DNA of 64,000 bases from Xaviernesmea oryzae (lineage in GTDB: Bacteria; Pseudomonadota; Alphaproteobacteria; Rhizobiales; Rhizobiaceae): assembly GCF_900109605.1 (NCBI RefSeq), contig NZ_FOAM01000020.1, positions 1 through 64,000 of the forward strand. Reading direction: 5' to 3'. The notes under the pieces were generated by a model. It was not told the DNA's origin. It saw only the letters and a program-made list of their open reading frames with translations, and searched no databases. Within the stretch, counting starts at the first letter, position 1. Each line of letters opens with the position of its first letter. Made by a program: the position numbers and the translations under genes. Below, in pieces: positions 35,531-45,963 of this stretch.

Positions 35531-35548
35531 AGCCGCCCGAAGGCGGCT
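35531..35548 (-). terminator. Terminator of hemA
   Basis: A 7-bp stem AGCCGCC/GGCGGCT with tetraloop is followed on the minus strand by TTTGTCGTTT. It lies 36 bp past the hemA stop codon and may also serve dxr from the other side. Confidence 0.7.
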
Positions 35549-35583
35549 CGTCATCGCATATCGGCTTGTGAACGACGATCGCC

Positions 35584-36798
35584 TCAGGCAACCGCACGCG
35601 CCAGGGCACAGCGCGACCAGAGCGCATGCAGGGCGCCGACCAGATGATCGATGTCCGCGTCCGTATGCAGCGGCGTCGGGGTGATGCGCAGGCGCTCGGT
35701 CTTCTTCGGCACGGTCGGATAGTTGATCGGCTGGACGTAGATGCCCCAATTGTCGAGCAGCAGATCGGAGATCCACTTGCACTTGGCGGCATCGCCGACG
35801 ATCACGGGCACGATGTGGCTGGGATTGGCCAGATGCGGAATGCCGTTCTTATCAAGACAGTGCCGCAGGCGGCGAACCCGGGACTGATGCGCGAAGCGCT
35901 CGCCATTGCTGGCCTTGAGATGACGAATCGAAGCAAGCGCGCCAGCGGCGAGCGCCGGCGGCAGCGCGGTGGTGAAGATGAAGCCTGAGGCGAAGGAGCG
36001 CAGGAAGTCGCACAAAGCGGCCGATGCCGCGACATAGCCGCCCATCACACCGAAGGCCTTGCCCAGCGTGCCCTCGATCAGCGTCAGCCGGTCCATCAGC
36101 CCTTCGCGTTCGGCGATGCCGCCGCCGCGCGGGCCATACATGCCGACCGCATGGACCTCGTCGAGATAGGTCATGGCGCCGAACTCGTCGGCGAGATCAC
36201 AGATCTCCTTGATAGGGGCGATGTCGCCATCCATCGAATAGACCGACTCGAACGCGATCAGCTTCGGCGCGGCCGGATCGGCCGCCATCAGCTTGGCGCG
36301 CAGATCGTCCACCGAATTATGCTGGAAGATCACCCGCTGACACTTGGAGTGGCGAATGCCCTCGATCATCGAGGCATGGTTCCCGGCGTCCGAAAAGACG
36401 ATCACGCCGGGAATGCGCGAACAGAGCGTTCCGAGCGCGGCCCAGTTGGACACATAGCCCGAGGTGAACAGCAGCGCGGCTTCCTTGCCATGCAGATCGG
36501 CAAGCTCGCGCTCGAGCAGCACATGATAATGATTGGTGCCGGAAATATTGCGCGTGCCGCCGGCGCCGGCGCCGCATTCGTCGATCGCCTGCTTCATCGC
36601 CTCGGTCACGGCCGGGTGCTGGCCCATGCCGAGATAATCGTTAGAACACCAAACCGTCACCTCGCCTGCACCTTCGCCGGTATGGCGCAGCGCCTTGGGA
36701 AATTCGCCCCGCTGGCGCTTCAGGTCGGCAAACACGCGGTAGCGGCCTTCCTGGTGCAGTCCATCGATTTCCGATTTGAAGAAGCTTTCGAAATCCAT
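35584..36798 (-). CDS. hemA: 5-aminolevulinate synthase
   Basis: PLP-dependent condensation of glycine with succinyl-CoA, the first step of heme synthesis in alphaproteobacteria (Shemin pathway). The 404-residue protein begins [15 protein letters not shown] and has [23 protein letters not shown], the PLP aspartate in [13 protein letters not shown] and the Schiff-base lysine in [21 protein letters not shown] is near the end. The start at 36798 follows GGAGACGGTG; the open frame to 36951 is not needed. An FNR/FixK-like box lies 153 bp upstream. Confidence 0.96.
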   Translation of the reverse strand: MDFESFFKSEIDGLHQEGRYRVFADLKRQRGEFPKALRHTGEGAGEVTVWCSNDYLGMGQHPAVTEAMKQAIDECGAGAGGTRNISGTNHYHVLLERELADLHGKEAALLFTSGYVSNWAALGTLCSRIPGVIVFSDAGNHASMIEGIRHSKCQRVIFQHNSVDDLRAKLMAADPAAPKLIAFESVYSMDGDIAPIKEICDLADEFGAMTYLDEVHAVGMYGPRGGGIAEREGLMDRLTLIEGTLGKAFGVMGGYVAASAALCDFLRSFASGFIFTTALPPALAAGALASIRHLKASNGERFAHQSRVRRLRHCLDKNGIPHLANPSHIVPVIVGDAAKCKWISDLLLDNWGIYVQPINYPTVPKKTERLRITPTPLHTDADIDHLVGALHALWSRCALARAVA

Positions 36799-36950
36799 CA
36801 CCGTCTCCAGATATCCGTCGTCTGACTGCGCCTGACGGACCCGCCCGTCAACCGCAAACAGCGCCGGAGCCGCGCACTGCGGCAATTCGCCCGTCGGGCA
36901 AAACACCCTCTCATGCCTGCAATGCTTACATGGTCCGACCTCGGCCGTCA

Positions 36951-36964
36951 TTGATTTCGGTCAA
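36951..36964. promoter_or_regulatory. FNR/FixK-type box upstream of hemA
   Basis: TTGATTTCGGTCAA matches the TTGAT-N4-ATCAA consensus at 9 of 10 defined positions. Oxygen control of hemA through FNR/FixK-type regulators is established in rhizobia and relatives. The remainder of 36799-37325 has no gene. Confidence 0.5.
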
Positions 36965-37325
36965 TCAATATCAGGCACAAAGCTCCGGAGATCGCAGGCC
37001 CCTTGCCCAGACTGACACGATAGGCCTGAAGGAAAAACCCCATCCCGTAAAATTGGCGATACCGATTGCGATCGACCATTGCCCCGTGTTCCGACATATC
37101 AACGAAAATGCGTAGACAAATGCAAAAGAGCGCTGCGCACGGAGCGACGGCGATAGACTTTGTCCCCGTGCGAACTATTGTTTTCATCGCAGGACGGATG
37201 AAGACGCGATTGCCGCCGCGCATTGCCTCTTTCGCCAGGCTCAGCCTTCGGGCTCGGCCGGTTCGTCCGACAGTCAAGAGCGGTTCAGCGATCAAGCGGC
37301 CGCGGCGTCAAAAGGGAGACGAGCA

Positions 37326-37583
37326 ATGAAGAAAGCCATCGCGCTGGTCGTGGTCGCACTCGGCCTGGCAAGCTGCACCCAGACTGAACAGGGCGCCGGC
37401 ATCGGCGCGGTGTCGGGCGCCATTATCGGCGGCGCGGTCACCGGCAATGTTCGTGGCGCCGCTGTCGGCGCGGCGATCGGTGGCGTCTCCGGCGCGGTCA
37501 TCGGTTCGGTCGCCGAACAGCCTGGCCAGTGCTACTACCGCGACCGCTACGGCCGCCGCTACATCGACGCCTGCCCGCGCTAA
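37326..37583 (+). CDS. Glycine-zipper lipoprotein
   Basis: An 85-residue envelope protein. It has a signal peptide with lipobox LASC (lipidated Cys near residue 17), then alternating Gly repeats (GAGIGAVSGAIIGGAVTG and GAAVGAAIGGVSGAVIGSV) forming a two-helix glycine zipper. A short Tyr/Arg tail (CYYRDRYGRRYIDACPR) follows. GGGAGACGAGCA precedes the start. Homologues sit in the outer membrane or periplasm with structural roles. Single gene. Confidence 0.85.
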   Translation: MKKAIALVVVALGLASCTQTEQGAGIGAVSGAIIGGAVTGNVRGAAVGAAIGGVSGAVIGSVAEQPGQCYYRDRYGRRYIDACPR

Positions 37584-37998
37584 GCGCGTCCATGCTGGAA
37601 ACCGGCCGGCGTTCCTCATGAGCGCCCGGCCGGTGACGACAGAGTGTCTTCAAAGCCGTCCATCGGGCGTGGAGACCCGATCGGATCAGATCGCCATCGC
37701 AAGGTGTTTGATCTCGGTCGTTCTCATGCCGATGCTGGGTTCGCATTGGCCGCGTCATGCTTTCTTCATCGAAGATGTTCGACCGGCAGAGGCGCAGCGC
37801 GGCTGTTTCGGCAAAGCCACAACGGGGCCTATTTTCATCCAAATTTAATCAAAGGAGAGAGTAGGGCTTCAACGTGGGGTAAACAATGTATAGTTTGTCT
37901 GTATGGGAATGGATGATCCTGACTTGCTCGCGCAGCCAGGCCATTGCGGCGACGATACATGCCGGAAGGCCCCTCGACATGATGATACGGGCCTCGAC
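37584..37998. other. Intergenic stretch before tamA
   Basis: Just over 400 bp with no convincing gene on either strand. Short frames lack motifs. It should contain the tamA promoter but I cannot place one securely. Confidence 0.5.
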
Positions 37999-39927
37999 AT
38001 GCGTCAATCGACCGCCAGCCGACTCCTAAGGACAACGGGCCTGGGCCTTGCCGCCCTGGCGCTGGCGCTGGCGCTTGGCGGCCCGCTTTCGGCCCCGCCG
38101 GCCCATGCCTTCAAGCTTTTCGGCATCAATTTCTTCGGCAAGAGCGACGAGGATGAGGATGCTGCCCGGATCACCGATCCGGTCGCCTATTCCGTCACCA
38201 TCGATGCGCCGAGCGCTGACGATGCGCTGACCGAAGCCCTGCAGAATGCCTCGCAGCTTTACCAGGAGCGTGAACGTCCGGCATCGGGCGATCTCGGCCT
38301 GCTGATCCGCGCACGCGACGACCGCGAGCGGCTCCTGGCGGCGCTGTATGAGCAGGCCCGCTATGGCGGCGTGGTCGATGTGCTGATCGATGGGCGTTCC
38401 ATCGACAGCCTTCCGCCGAGCCCGGAGTTTCGGCGGGGTCAGGCCGTGCCGGTGGTCGTGCGGGTGAAGCCCGGCCCGGTCTTCGCGATCGGCCAGGTGC
38501 GGCTGACGGGCGACATCGCGGGTGGCGACCCTTCCGCCTATGACCTGAAGACCGGTCGCCGTGCCGATTCGACCGTGATACTCAAGGCGGGCCGTCAGGC
38601 AGTCGACGATCTCAAGCAGGAATCCTACCCCTTTGCCAAGCTGACCGATCGCCAGGCCGTGGCCGATCACGGCAATGACACCGTCGATGTGACTCTCGGC
38701 GCGCAAAGCGGGCCGAAGGCCACGTTCGGCGACGTCGCCGTCACCGGCACCAAGACGATGAATCCGGCGTTCGTCGCATCCTATTCGCGGCTCGACACGC
38801 GCAAGCCCTACTCGCCGGAAGAGTTGCGCAAGGCGCAGGAGCGGCTGCGCGCGCTCGGCGTCTTCTCCTCGATCTCGATCAAGGAGGGTACGGCGCTCGA
38901 CCAGCTCGGTGGCCTGCCGCTGACCATCGAGGTCTCGGAAGGCAAGCAGCGCTATTTCGGCGTCGGGGCGAATTTCTCCTCGGCCGATGGGTTCGGCGCG
39001 CAGGGCTATTGGGGCCATCGCAATCTCTTTGGTCAGGCCGAATCGCTGCGCATCGAGGGCGAGGTCAGCCGGCTCGGCCTGAAGGACGTCACCGACTTCG
39101 ACTATTCGGCCGGCATCATCTTTACCAAACCCGGCGCCTTCGGTCCGCCGACGGCGCTGACCGTCAGCCTGAAGGCCGCGTTGATGGATCCCGATAGCTA
39201 TGAGGCCAAGACCATCACCGGCCTGGTCATGGCAAGCTACGAGCTCAACGACACCGATACCGTTTCGGCCGGCGGCGAGCTGGCCTGGGCGGATGTGGAC
39301 GACGCCTTCGGCAAGCGCGATTACCTGACCGCTTCCGTGCCGATCGAATTCGTACGCGACGCACGCGACGACAAGCTCAATCCCAAGAACGGCTACCGCG
39401 CCAGCCTTGCCATCAAGCCGAGCTACGAAATTTACGGGCAGACGCCATTCGTTTCGACCGAGGGTTCGATCACCGGCTATTATGGCCTTGGCGCGACGGG
39501 GAACACGGTTCTGGCCGGCCGTCTGGCCGCCGGCATCGTTGGCGGCGGAGACGATACGCTGGATGACATTCCCGCGACCCGCCGCTTTTTCCTGGGCGGC
39601 GGCGGCACGGTGCGCGGTTTTGCCTATCAGGAGATCAGTCCGCGCAATGCCAAGGACGATCCGCTGGGCGGACGGTCCTATGTCAATGTCAACCTCGAAG
39701 CCCGCATCGGCGTGACCGAGACGATCAGCATCGTGCCCTTTATCGATGCGGCGGCCGTCTCCGCCCAGGCCGTGCCCGATTTCAAGGATATCCGGACAGG
39801 CGCCGGCATTGGCGTGCGCTATAATACCGGTTTCGGGCCGATCCGCGTGGATGTGGCCTTACCGCTCAATCCCTATCCGGGCGGCACGCGCTACGGCATC
39901 TATGCCGGGATCGGCCAGACCTTTTGA
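37999..39927 (+). CDS. tamA: Outer-membrane translocation/assembly protein TamA
   Basis: The start at 37999 gives a 642-residue precursor with an N-terminal signal peptide (LGLAALALALALGGPLSAPP, cleaved near AHA). Periplasmic POTRA domains follow (about residues 50-310, for example AIGQVRLTGDIAGGDP and FGDVAVTGTKTMNP). A C-terminal 16-strand Omp85 barrel has the lid-lock type segment FFLGGGGTVRGFAYQEISPR and ends in a Phe (GIGQTF). TamA works with inner-membrane-anchored TamB, encoded next, in outer-membrane protein insertion and lipid traffic. An upstream in-frame start at 37903 would precede the signal peptide and is unlikely. Confidence 0.92.
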   Translation: MRQSTASRLLRTTGLGLAALALALALGGPLSAPPAHAFKLFGINFFGKSDEDEDAARITDPVAYSVTIDAPSADDALTEALQNASQLYQERERPASGDLGLLIRARDDRERLLAALYEQARYGGVVDVLIDGRSIDSLPPSPEFRRGQAVPVVVRVKPGPVFAIGQVRLTGDIAGGDPSAYDLKTGRRADSTVILKAGRQAVDDLKQESYPFAKLTDRQAVADHGNDTVDVTLGAQSGPKATFGDVAVTGTKTMNPAFVASYSRLDTRKPYSPEELRKAQERLRALGVFSSISIKEGTALDQLGGLPLTIEVSEGKQRYFGVGANFSSADGFGAQGYWGHRNLFGQAESLRIEGEVSRLGLKDVTDFDYSAGIIFTKPGAFGPPTALTVSLKAALMDPDSYEAKTITGLVMASYELNDTDTVSAGGELAWADVDDAFGKRDYLTASVPIEFVRDARDDKLNPKNGYRASLAIKPSYEIYGQTPFVSTEGSITGYYGLGATGNTVLAGRLAAGIVGGGDDTLDDIPATRRFFLGGGGTVRGFAYQEISPRNAKDDPLGGRSYVNVNLEARIGVTETISIVPFIDAAAVSAQAVPDFKDIRTGAGIGVRYNTGFGPIRVDVALPLNPYPGGTRYGIYAGIGQTF

Positions 39928-40001
39928 TCCGCGACACGCTTTAGCCCTTTCCCGAAGGCACATGGCGTGCAGGCAATGGCATGACGAGAGAGGACACAGC
40001 G

Positions 40002-43000
40002 ATGACGCCGACCAGCCCGACCGGACGTGTTCTGCGCTGGCTTGCCGCCACGCTCGGCATTCTCGTGGTGATCCTCGTCTTTGCCGTCGCCCTTCTCGGA
40101 TTGACCACGCCGGGTGCGCGGATCGTCGCCGGCCTGGTGGAGCGCTACGCCGCCACGCCGGACCTGACGATTTCCATTTCCGAACCCGGCCCCCTGCTCA
40201 CGGGCCGCTTCAGGGCCGGACGCATCACGCTGAGCGATAGCCGCGGCGCCTATGCCGTCATCGACAGTGCTGAACTCGTCTGGCATCCGCTGGCGCTTCT
40301 GTCGGGCCGTCTCGATGCCGACAGCCTCACGGCGCAGGCGGTTCGCATCGAGCGCCAGCCGGTCAGCACCCAGCCCAGCCAGCCATCGTCAGGCGGCTTC
40401 ACCCTGCCGATCGAGATCCAGGCCGATGTGATCGACATCAGGGAATTGATGCTCGGCAAGGCGCTGGTCGGCCAGGACGAGCGCCTGACCCTGCAAGGCA
40501 GCCTCGCCGCCACCTCTCGGCAGATCGCCGCCAAGTTGAATGCCGCCGAACTTGCCCGCCCCGATGCCAAGCTCAACGCCGATTTCGCCTATGCGCCCGA
40601 GGCGGCAACCCTGAAGCTCGATGCAGCGCTGTCCGAACCGAAGGGCGGTGTTCTCGCCCGACTTCTGCAATTGCCCAACGATCCGGCCGTTGGCCTGACG
40701 CTGAAGGGCGATGGACCTTTGACCGACTGGCAGGGCGCCATCACCGGCGCGCTCGACGGGGAACAGGTGCTTTCGCTCAACGGGCGCCATCAGTTGACGG
40801 CAGACGGTGTACGCAGCTTCGCGCTGGCCGGCGGCGGCCGGTTCGCCGGGCTCATGCCGCCCGCCAGCCGTCCGCTTTTCGAAGGCGAGACGGCGATCGA
40901 TATCGCCGCCTCCATGGATGCACAGACGCCGATCCGCATCGACCGTGGCCGCATCACGACCGGGGCACTGAACCTGACGGCATCCGGCGCCGTGACGACC
41001 GCAGGCAAGAGCAACCTCCAGGCAGAGCTGACCGGACCGAACGGCCCGCTGGTGCTGAACCTGCCGGTGGAGGGAGGACAGGCCGACATCACGCTCGACC
41101 GCGCGGCCCTCTCGGTCACCGGCCGGCCCGAGGCCGCGCGTGTCGACCTCTCCGCCTCGCTGGCCAAGGCAGCACTGCCGCAAGTTAGCGTCGAAGCCAT
41201 GCATCTGACCGCACGCACTGACAGCTTTAATCTCAGCGCCCGCACGGGCCGTCTCGATCTCGCTCTCGCGGCACAAGGTTCGCATTTTGCCGATCCCAAT
41301 CTGGACCGGTTGGTCAAGGCACCTCTGACGGTGGCAGGCCCCATCGACATCACGCCCGAGACCATCCGCTTCGACCGCCTGATCCTGTCGAGCCAAGGCG
41401 TGAGCGGCACGGTCAACGGCTTTTTCGGTCGGGCGACGCAGGCGCTCGAAGCCGCCTTTGACCTGGCCATTCCGCAGACAGGCCTGCCGGATGCCGTGCA
41501 GGCGAGGGTCGAGGGTCCGGTCGCGCTGTCGGGCCGGCTCAGCCGTGCTGCGACCGGCGCCCTCGCCCTCAACGATCTCGATCTTAAGGCATCGAGCCTG
41601 ACGGCCACGGGGTCGGCCAAGCTGGAAAACGGCCAGTTGAAGGCGGCTCTGTCGGGCCAGGTGCCGGATCTTGGCAAGCTGGCGCCCAATGCCAGTGGGG
41701 CTGCACAGTTTTCCGCCGAGCTTTCCGGTCCGCTTGCCGATCTCGCGGTCAAGGCGCAGGTCACCTCGCCCCAGGCTACCGTCGCCGGCCGGCAGATCGA
41801 CAATCTGGCGCTCAATGCGCAGGGCACGCTTGCGGCCGAGCAGACGATTGCGCTGACGGCCACAGGCGCTCTCAACGGTCAGGCCGTCGAGGCCCAGGCC
41901 AAGCTGGAGCGCGCCGACGGCACGCTCTCCTTGCCGGATCTCGCCGCCACGATCGGCGAGAACAAGATCACCGGCGCGCTCGCCTTCACACCGGACCTGA
42001 TGCCGACCGGGTCTATTGCCTTCGACCTGCCCGACCTGAAAAGCGTCGGCACCTTGGCGGGGCAGACGGGCGAAGGCCAGGAACTGACCGGCGATCTCAA
42101 GGGCACCGCCCGCTTTGGCGCCGACAATGGTCGCTCCACCCTCTCCATGCAGGCCGAAGGGCAGAAGATCGAGCGCGGCGCGCTGTCGGTTGATCAACCC
42201 CGCGTCGATCTGACCGTGAGCGACCTCAAGACACTGGCGGCTGAAGGCCGGATCACCGCGCGCGCGGTGGCCCAGGGCGAAAACCGGGTTGCCGACGCAA
42301 CGGTCACCTTGAAGCACCCGGGCGGAACCGGTGCAGGTGGCGAAACCGCGCTGGCGCTCAACGGCACGTATGACAAAGCGCCGCTGGCCTTGCGCGCGAC
42401 GATCGGCGCCGGCGCAGGCGGCTCTCCCTCCGTCACCGTTCAGTCTCTTCAGGCTACGCCGCGCGGCATTCCATTGACGCTGGACAATCCCACGACCCTG
42501 GCGCTTGACCAGGGCGCGCTGGCCCTTCCGGAAACGGTAATCGCGCTGAAAGGCGGCGAAGCCCGGCTTTCCGGCCGCATCGGTACGGACCTCGACGTGA
42601 CGCTGAAGGTCGAAGGCAAGCCGGCTGTCGAATTCGCCACCCCAATTGCCGGCGGTGAAGCACGGGTGGCCATTGCCTCGGCGCTCGCCACGGTCAAGGG
42701 CCCGATGACATCGGCCCGGATCGACGCCACGGCCGACCTTGCCTGGCTTGCCACGCCACAGGCACGGCTCGAGGCGATCCGCCTGAAGGTGCAAAGCCCG
42801 GGCTTCAACCTGACGGGACGGCAGGGCACGGCGACGGCGCGCGTCGAAGCGGCTCGGCTCAACACGCCCAATGCCGATCTTGCACGGCTTGTCGCCGGGC
42901 CACTGGTGCTGAACGGAACGGTCGATGTCACGCCTGAGAGAATCGGCTTCAATCCGGTGACCCTCGACACGGCAGGCCTGGATGGCCGCGTGACCGGCGC

Positions 43001-45752
43001 CTTCACCCTCACGGACGGCAGCCTCGACGCCGATATCGCGCTGACCAGCCCGCCGGCAGCCCTGCCTGCCGCTCTCGCCGGCCGGATCGACACGCCGCTC
43101 ACCGTCAATGCCAAAGTCGCGCGTGCCGCCGATGGTGCGCTCAATGTTCATGGGCTCAGGCTCGATTCGGGAAGCATCAAAGCCGACGGTCAGGTATCGC
43201 TGGAAGGCGAGACGCTCGCCGCCGATCTGAAGGGCAGTTTTCCCGATCTTGGCAAGCTGCTTGGCGATGCCAAGGGCAGCGCCGGCTTTACGCTCTCGGC
43301 CAATGGTCCGGTGGCAGCGCCGGCCTTCAACCTGCAGCTCAATTCGGCGCAGGCGACCCTGGTTGGCCGCCCCTTGCGCGATCTGACGATCAACGCGACT
43401 GGCACCGCCAGCCGTACCGCGCCGCAGGCCACCATCAAGGGCACGGGCAGCATCGACACGCAGCCTGTGGCAATCGACGTTGCCGTGCAGAGCGCGGAAA
43501 GCGGCGGCACGACGGTGCCCGCGCTCAATGTGACAGTCGGGCCAAACCGAATCAACGGGGCGCTCGCCTTTTCGCCCGATTTCAAGCCCAGCGGCAACCT
43601 CACCTTCACGCTGCCGGATATCAGCCTGATCGCGGCCCTGGCCGGCCAGCGTGCAAGCGGCGATCTCGCAGGCACGGCGGATATCACGACGCGAGATGCG
43701 GTGACCTCCATCGTCCTCAAGGCCAACGGCACCGGCTTGAAGCGTGACGATCTGGTGATCGAACGGCCTGTGGTGGACCTGACCATCAGCGACCTCGCCA
43801 AGCTCGCCATCAATGGCCGGCTCCAAGTGGCAACGCTTGCCCAAGGTGCAAACCGCGTGACCGGCCTGTCTGCCGATTTCGATCGCAGTGGCGACACCAC
43901 GCGCTTCGCCGTCAACGGACGCTATGATGAAGCTCCGCTGGTGATCCGAGGCGATATCGCTGCGCAAGGCGCAAAGCTGACCCTGAACCTGGCCGAGCTT
44001 CAGGCCGCGCCGCGCCGGATTGCTTTGAAGCTGGCCGCGCCCACAGCGATCGCCATCGAAAACGGCACGGTGTCTCTCTCTGGTGCGCGCATCGGCGCGT
44101 CCGACGGCACGATCACTGTCAACGGCTCGGCCGGACAGGCACTGGATCTTGCCGTGCGGCTCGACGCCGTGCCGGCGCGGCTGATCAATGCGGTGGCACC
44201 CACTATCGGCGCGGAAGGCGCCATCAGCGGCACCATCACCGCCAAGGGCACGGCGCAGCGCCCTGACGTCACCTTCGATCTCGGCTGGCGCGATGCCTCG
44301 CTCGCCCAGACCCGCTCGGCCGGTGTCGGCAAGCTGGCGATCACGGCCAAGGGGCAACTGGCAAACCAGAACCTGCGTGTCGACACGACGCTTTCAGGCA
44401 GTGGCGGTCTTTCGTTCAAGGGCGGCGGCACGCTGAGGCTTGAGGGCAATCGGCCGCTGAACATGCGTTTTGCCGGCCGGCTGCCCTTCGGCCTTGCCGA
44501 GCCCATCCTCGCCGCCCAAGGCTTTACCGCGTCCGGTACGGCCGATCTCGACATTGCCGTCGGCGGCTCGGTCTCTGCACCCGCCATCTCCGGGACGATC
44601 AACACGGCGGGCGCGCGGCTGACGGATGTGCGCCGCAATCTGACGCTCAACAATCTGACGGCCGCGATCACGCTCGAAGGGCAGCAGGCGCGGATCAACA
44701 GGCTGACGGGCCGGCTGGCGACGGGTGGCAGCCTGACCGTCACCGGCACGGTCGGCTATGCCCCCGGAGCGAACTATCCCGCCGATCTCGCCATCCGCCT
44801 GGACAAAGCAACTTACGTCGATGGCACGCTGGTGACGGCCGATGTCACGGGCGCCCTGACGCTGAAGGGGCCTCTCCTTGGTCAGCCGACACTGGCCGGC
44901 ACGATCAATATTGAAAAGGCCGCGATCACCGTGCCGCAGCGCCTGCCCGGTGCCTTGTCGGAACTCGACATCAAGCACCGCAAGGCGCCTGCCGATGTCA
45001 AACGGATGGAGAAGCTGCTGACGAAGGACCAAGGCCAGCCCGGTGAACGCACCGATCGCGGCATCGCGCTCGATGTCAAACTCTCCGCACCGAGCAAGCT
45101 TTATGTGCGCGGCCGTGGCATCGATGCCGAACTGGGTGGCGACCTGACGATCCAGGGCACGGCGGCAGCGCCAGCCGTCTCCGGCGGCTTCACCATGCGG
45201 CGCGGCCGCCTCGACGTCATCGGCCGGCGTCTCACCTTCAGCGAAGGCACGATCACCTTCGGCGGCGGGCTGATCCCGACACTCAACCTCTCGGCCACAT
45301 CGACCACCGATACGGCAACGGTCACCGTGACGGTTGCCGGCGAGGCGAACGATCCCAACATCGTCTTCAGCTCATCGCCGTCCCTGCCGCAGGATGAGAT
45401 CCTGGCGCAGCTGATCTTCCGCCGCTCGCTGTCCAATCTGTCGCCCGTGCAGATCGCCCAGCTGGCGAGCGCCGTTGCCCAGCTTGCCGGCGGCAGCTCC
45501 ACCTCGCTGCTCGACGGGCTGCGCAACCAGCTCGGCGTCGACGACCTCGATGTCTCCACCGATGCCGGCGGCGGCGCCCTGGTGCGCGCCGGGCGCTACC
45601 TGAACGACCGCACCTACCTGGAACTCCAGCAAAGCGCCGAGGATGGCGCAAAGGCGGTTATCAATCTGGATGTCGGACGCGGCGTCAAGCTGAAGGGCGA
45701 GGCCGGCAGCGAAGGCGGCGGCGCAGGCATCTTCTATGAGCGGGAATATTGA
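40002..45752 (+). CDS. tamB: Translocation/assembly module TamB
   Basis: A 1916-residue protein anchored by one N-terminal helix (LAATLGILVVILVFAVALLG). A very long repetitive beta-taco of the AsmA/VPS13-like type follows, with recurring DLG/DLA, GxLxADG and TVSLDL-like strands, and the conserved TamB (DUF490) C-terminal domain. That domain contains FTMRRGRLDVIGRRLTFSEG, SSPSLPQDEILAQLIF and the end KGEAGSEGGGAGIFYEREY. ATG 40002 is chosen over 39981 because AGAGGA sits 7 bases before it. It lies 74 bp after tamA, the usual operon. The repeats suit lipid transfer or beta-barrel assembly across the periplasm. Confidence 0.93.
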   Translation: MTPTSPTGRVLRWLAATLGILVVILVFAVALLGLTTPGARIVAGLVERYAATPDLTISISEPGPLLTGRFRAGRITLSDSRGAYAVIDSAELVWHPLALLSGRLDADSLTAQAVRIERQPVSTQPSQPSSGGFTLPIEIQADVIDIRELMLGKALVGQDERLTLQGSLAATSRQIAAKLNAAELARPDAKLNADFAYAPEAATLKLDAALSEPKGGVLARLLQLPNDPAVGLTLKGDGPLTDWQGAITGALDGEQVLSLNGRHQLTADGVRSFALAGGGRFAGLMPPASRPLFEGETAIDIAASMDAQTPIRIDRGRITTGALNLTASGAVTTAGKSNLQAELTGPNGPLVLNLPVEGGQADITLDRAALSVTGRPEAARVDLSASLAKAALPQVSVEAMHLTARTDSFNLSARTGRLDLALAAQGSHFADPNLDRLVKAPLTVAGPIDITPETIRFDRLILSSQGVSGTVNGFFGRATQALEAAFDLAIPQTGLPDAVQARVEGPVALSGRLSRAATGALALNDLDLKASSLTATGSAKLENGQLKAALSGQVPDLGKLAPNASGAAQFSAELSGPLADLAVKAQVTSPQATVAGRQIDNLALNAQGTLAAEQTIALTATGALNGQAVEAQAKLERADGTLSLPDLAATIGENKITGALAFTPDLMPTGSIAFDLPDLKSVGTLAGQTGEGQELTGDLKGTARFGADNGRSTLSMQAEGQKIERGALSVDQPRVDLTVSDLKTLAAEGRITARAVAQGENRVADATVTLKHPGGTGAGGETALALNGTYDKAPLALRATIGAGAGGSPSVTVQSLQATPRGIPLTLDNPTTLALDQGALALPETVIALKGGEARLSGRIGTDLDVTLKVEGKPAVEFATPIAGGEARVAIASALATVKGPMTSARIDATADLAWLATPQARLEAIRLKVQSPGFNLTGRQGTATARVEAARLNTPNADLARLVAGPLVLNGTVDVTPERIGFNPVTLDTAGLDGRVTGAFTLTDGSLDADIALTSPPAALPAALAGRIDTPLTVNAKVARAADGALNVHGLRLDSGSIKADGQVSLEGETLAADLKGSFPDLGKLLGDAKGSAGFTLSANGPVAAPAFNLQLNSAQATLVGRPLRDLTINATGTASRTAPQATIKGTGSIDTQPVAIDVAVQSAESGGTTVPALNVTVGPNRINGALAFSPDFKPSGNLTFTLPDISLIAALAGQRASGDLAGTADITTRDAVTSIVLKANGTGLKRDDLVIERPVVDLTISDLAKLAINGRLQVATLAQGANRVTGLSADFDRSGDTTRFAVNGRYDEAPLVIRGDIAAQGAKLTLNLAELQAAPRRIALKLAAPTAIAIENGTVSLSGARIGASDGTITVNGSAGQALDLAVRLDAVPARLINAVAPTIGAEGAISGTITAKGTAQRPDVTFDLGWRDASLAQTRSAGVGKLAITAKGQLANQNLRVDTTLSGSGGLSFKGGGTLRLEGNRPLNMRFAGRLPFGLAEPILAAQGFTASGTADLDIAVGGSVSAPAISGTINTAGARLTDVRRNLTLNNLTAAITLEGQQARINRLTGRLATGGSLTVTGTVGYAPGANYPADLAIRLDKATYVDGTLVTADVTGALTLKGPLLGQPTLAGTINIEKAAITVPQRLPGALSELDIKHRKAPADVKRMEKLLTKDQGQPGERTDRGIALDVKLSAPSKLYVRGRGIDAELGGDLTIQGTAAAPAVSGGFTMRRGRLDVIGRRLTFSEGTITFGGGLIPTLNLSATSTTDTATVTVTVAGEANDPNIVFSSSPSLPQDEILAQLIFRRSLSNLSPVQIAQLASAVAQLAGGSSTSLLDGLRNQLGVDDLDVSTDAGGGALVRAGRYLNDRTYLELQQSAEDGAKAVINLDVGRGVKLKGEAGSEGGGAGIFYEREY

Positions 45753-45963
45753 TCGGACGCGATTGGCGAACGCCATGTCTTGGCTGTCCTCCGGATCTCG
45801 GCGCGATGGCGGCATCGTTTTCGGGCCTCCCGTGGCGTCCGCCGCGGCGTAGGACAGAGGAAGCCGAATTCCTGCCTGACATCACGATGCATCGGATTGA
45901 CCGCATGATGCTGTCGGTGCTGCATGTCCAGCCGCGAGCCGCAGAATCAAGGAGCTGAATGCC

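Noticed and set aside
40389-44357. 1322-codon minus-strand frame opposite tamB
   Set aside because: Shadow of the tamB codon pattern; Arg/Gly/Gln-rich with no domain.
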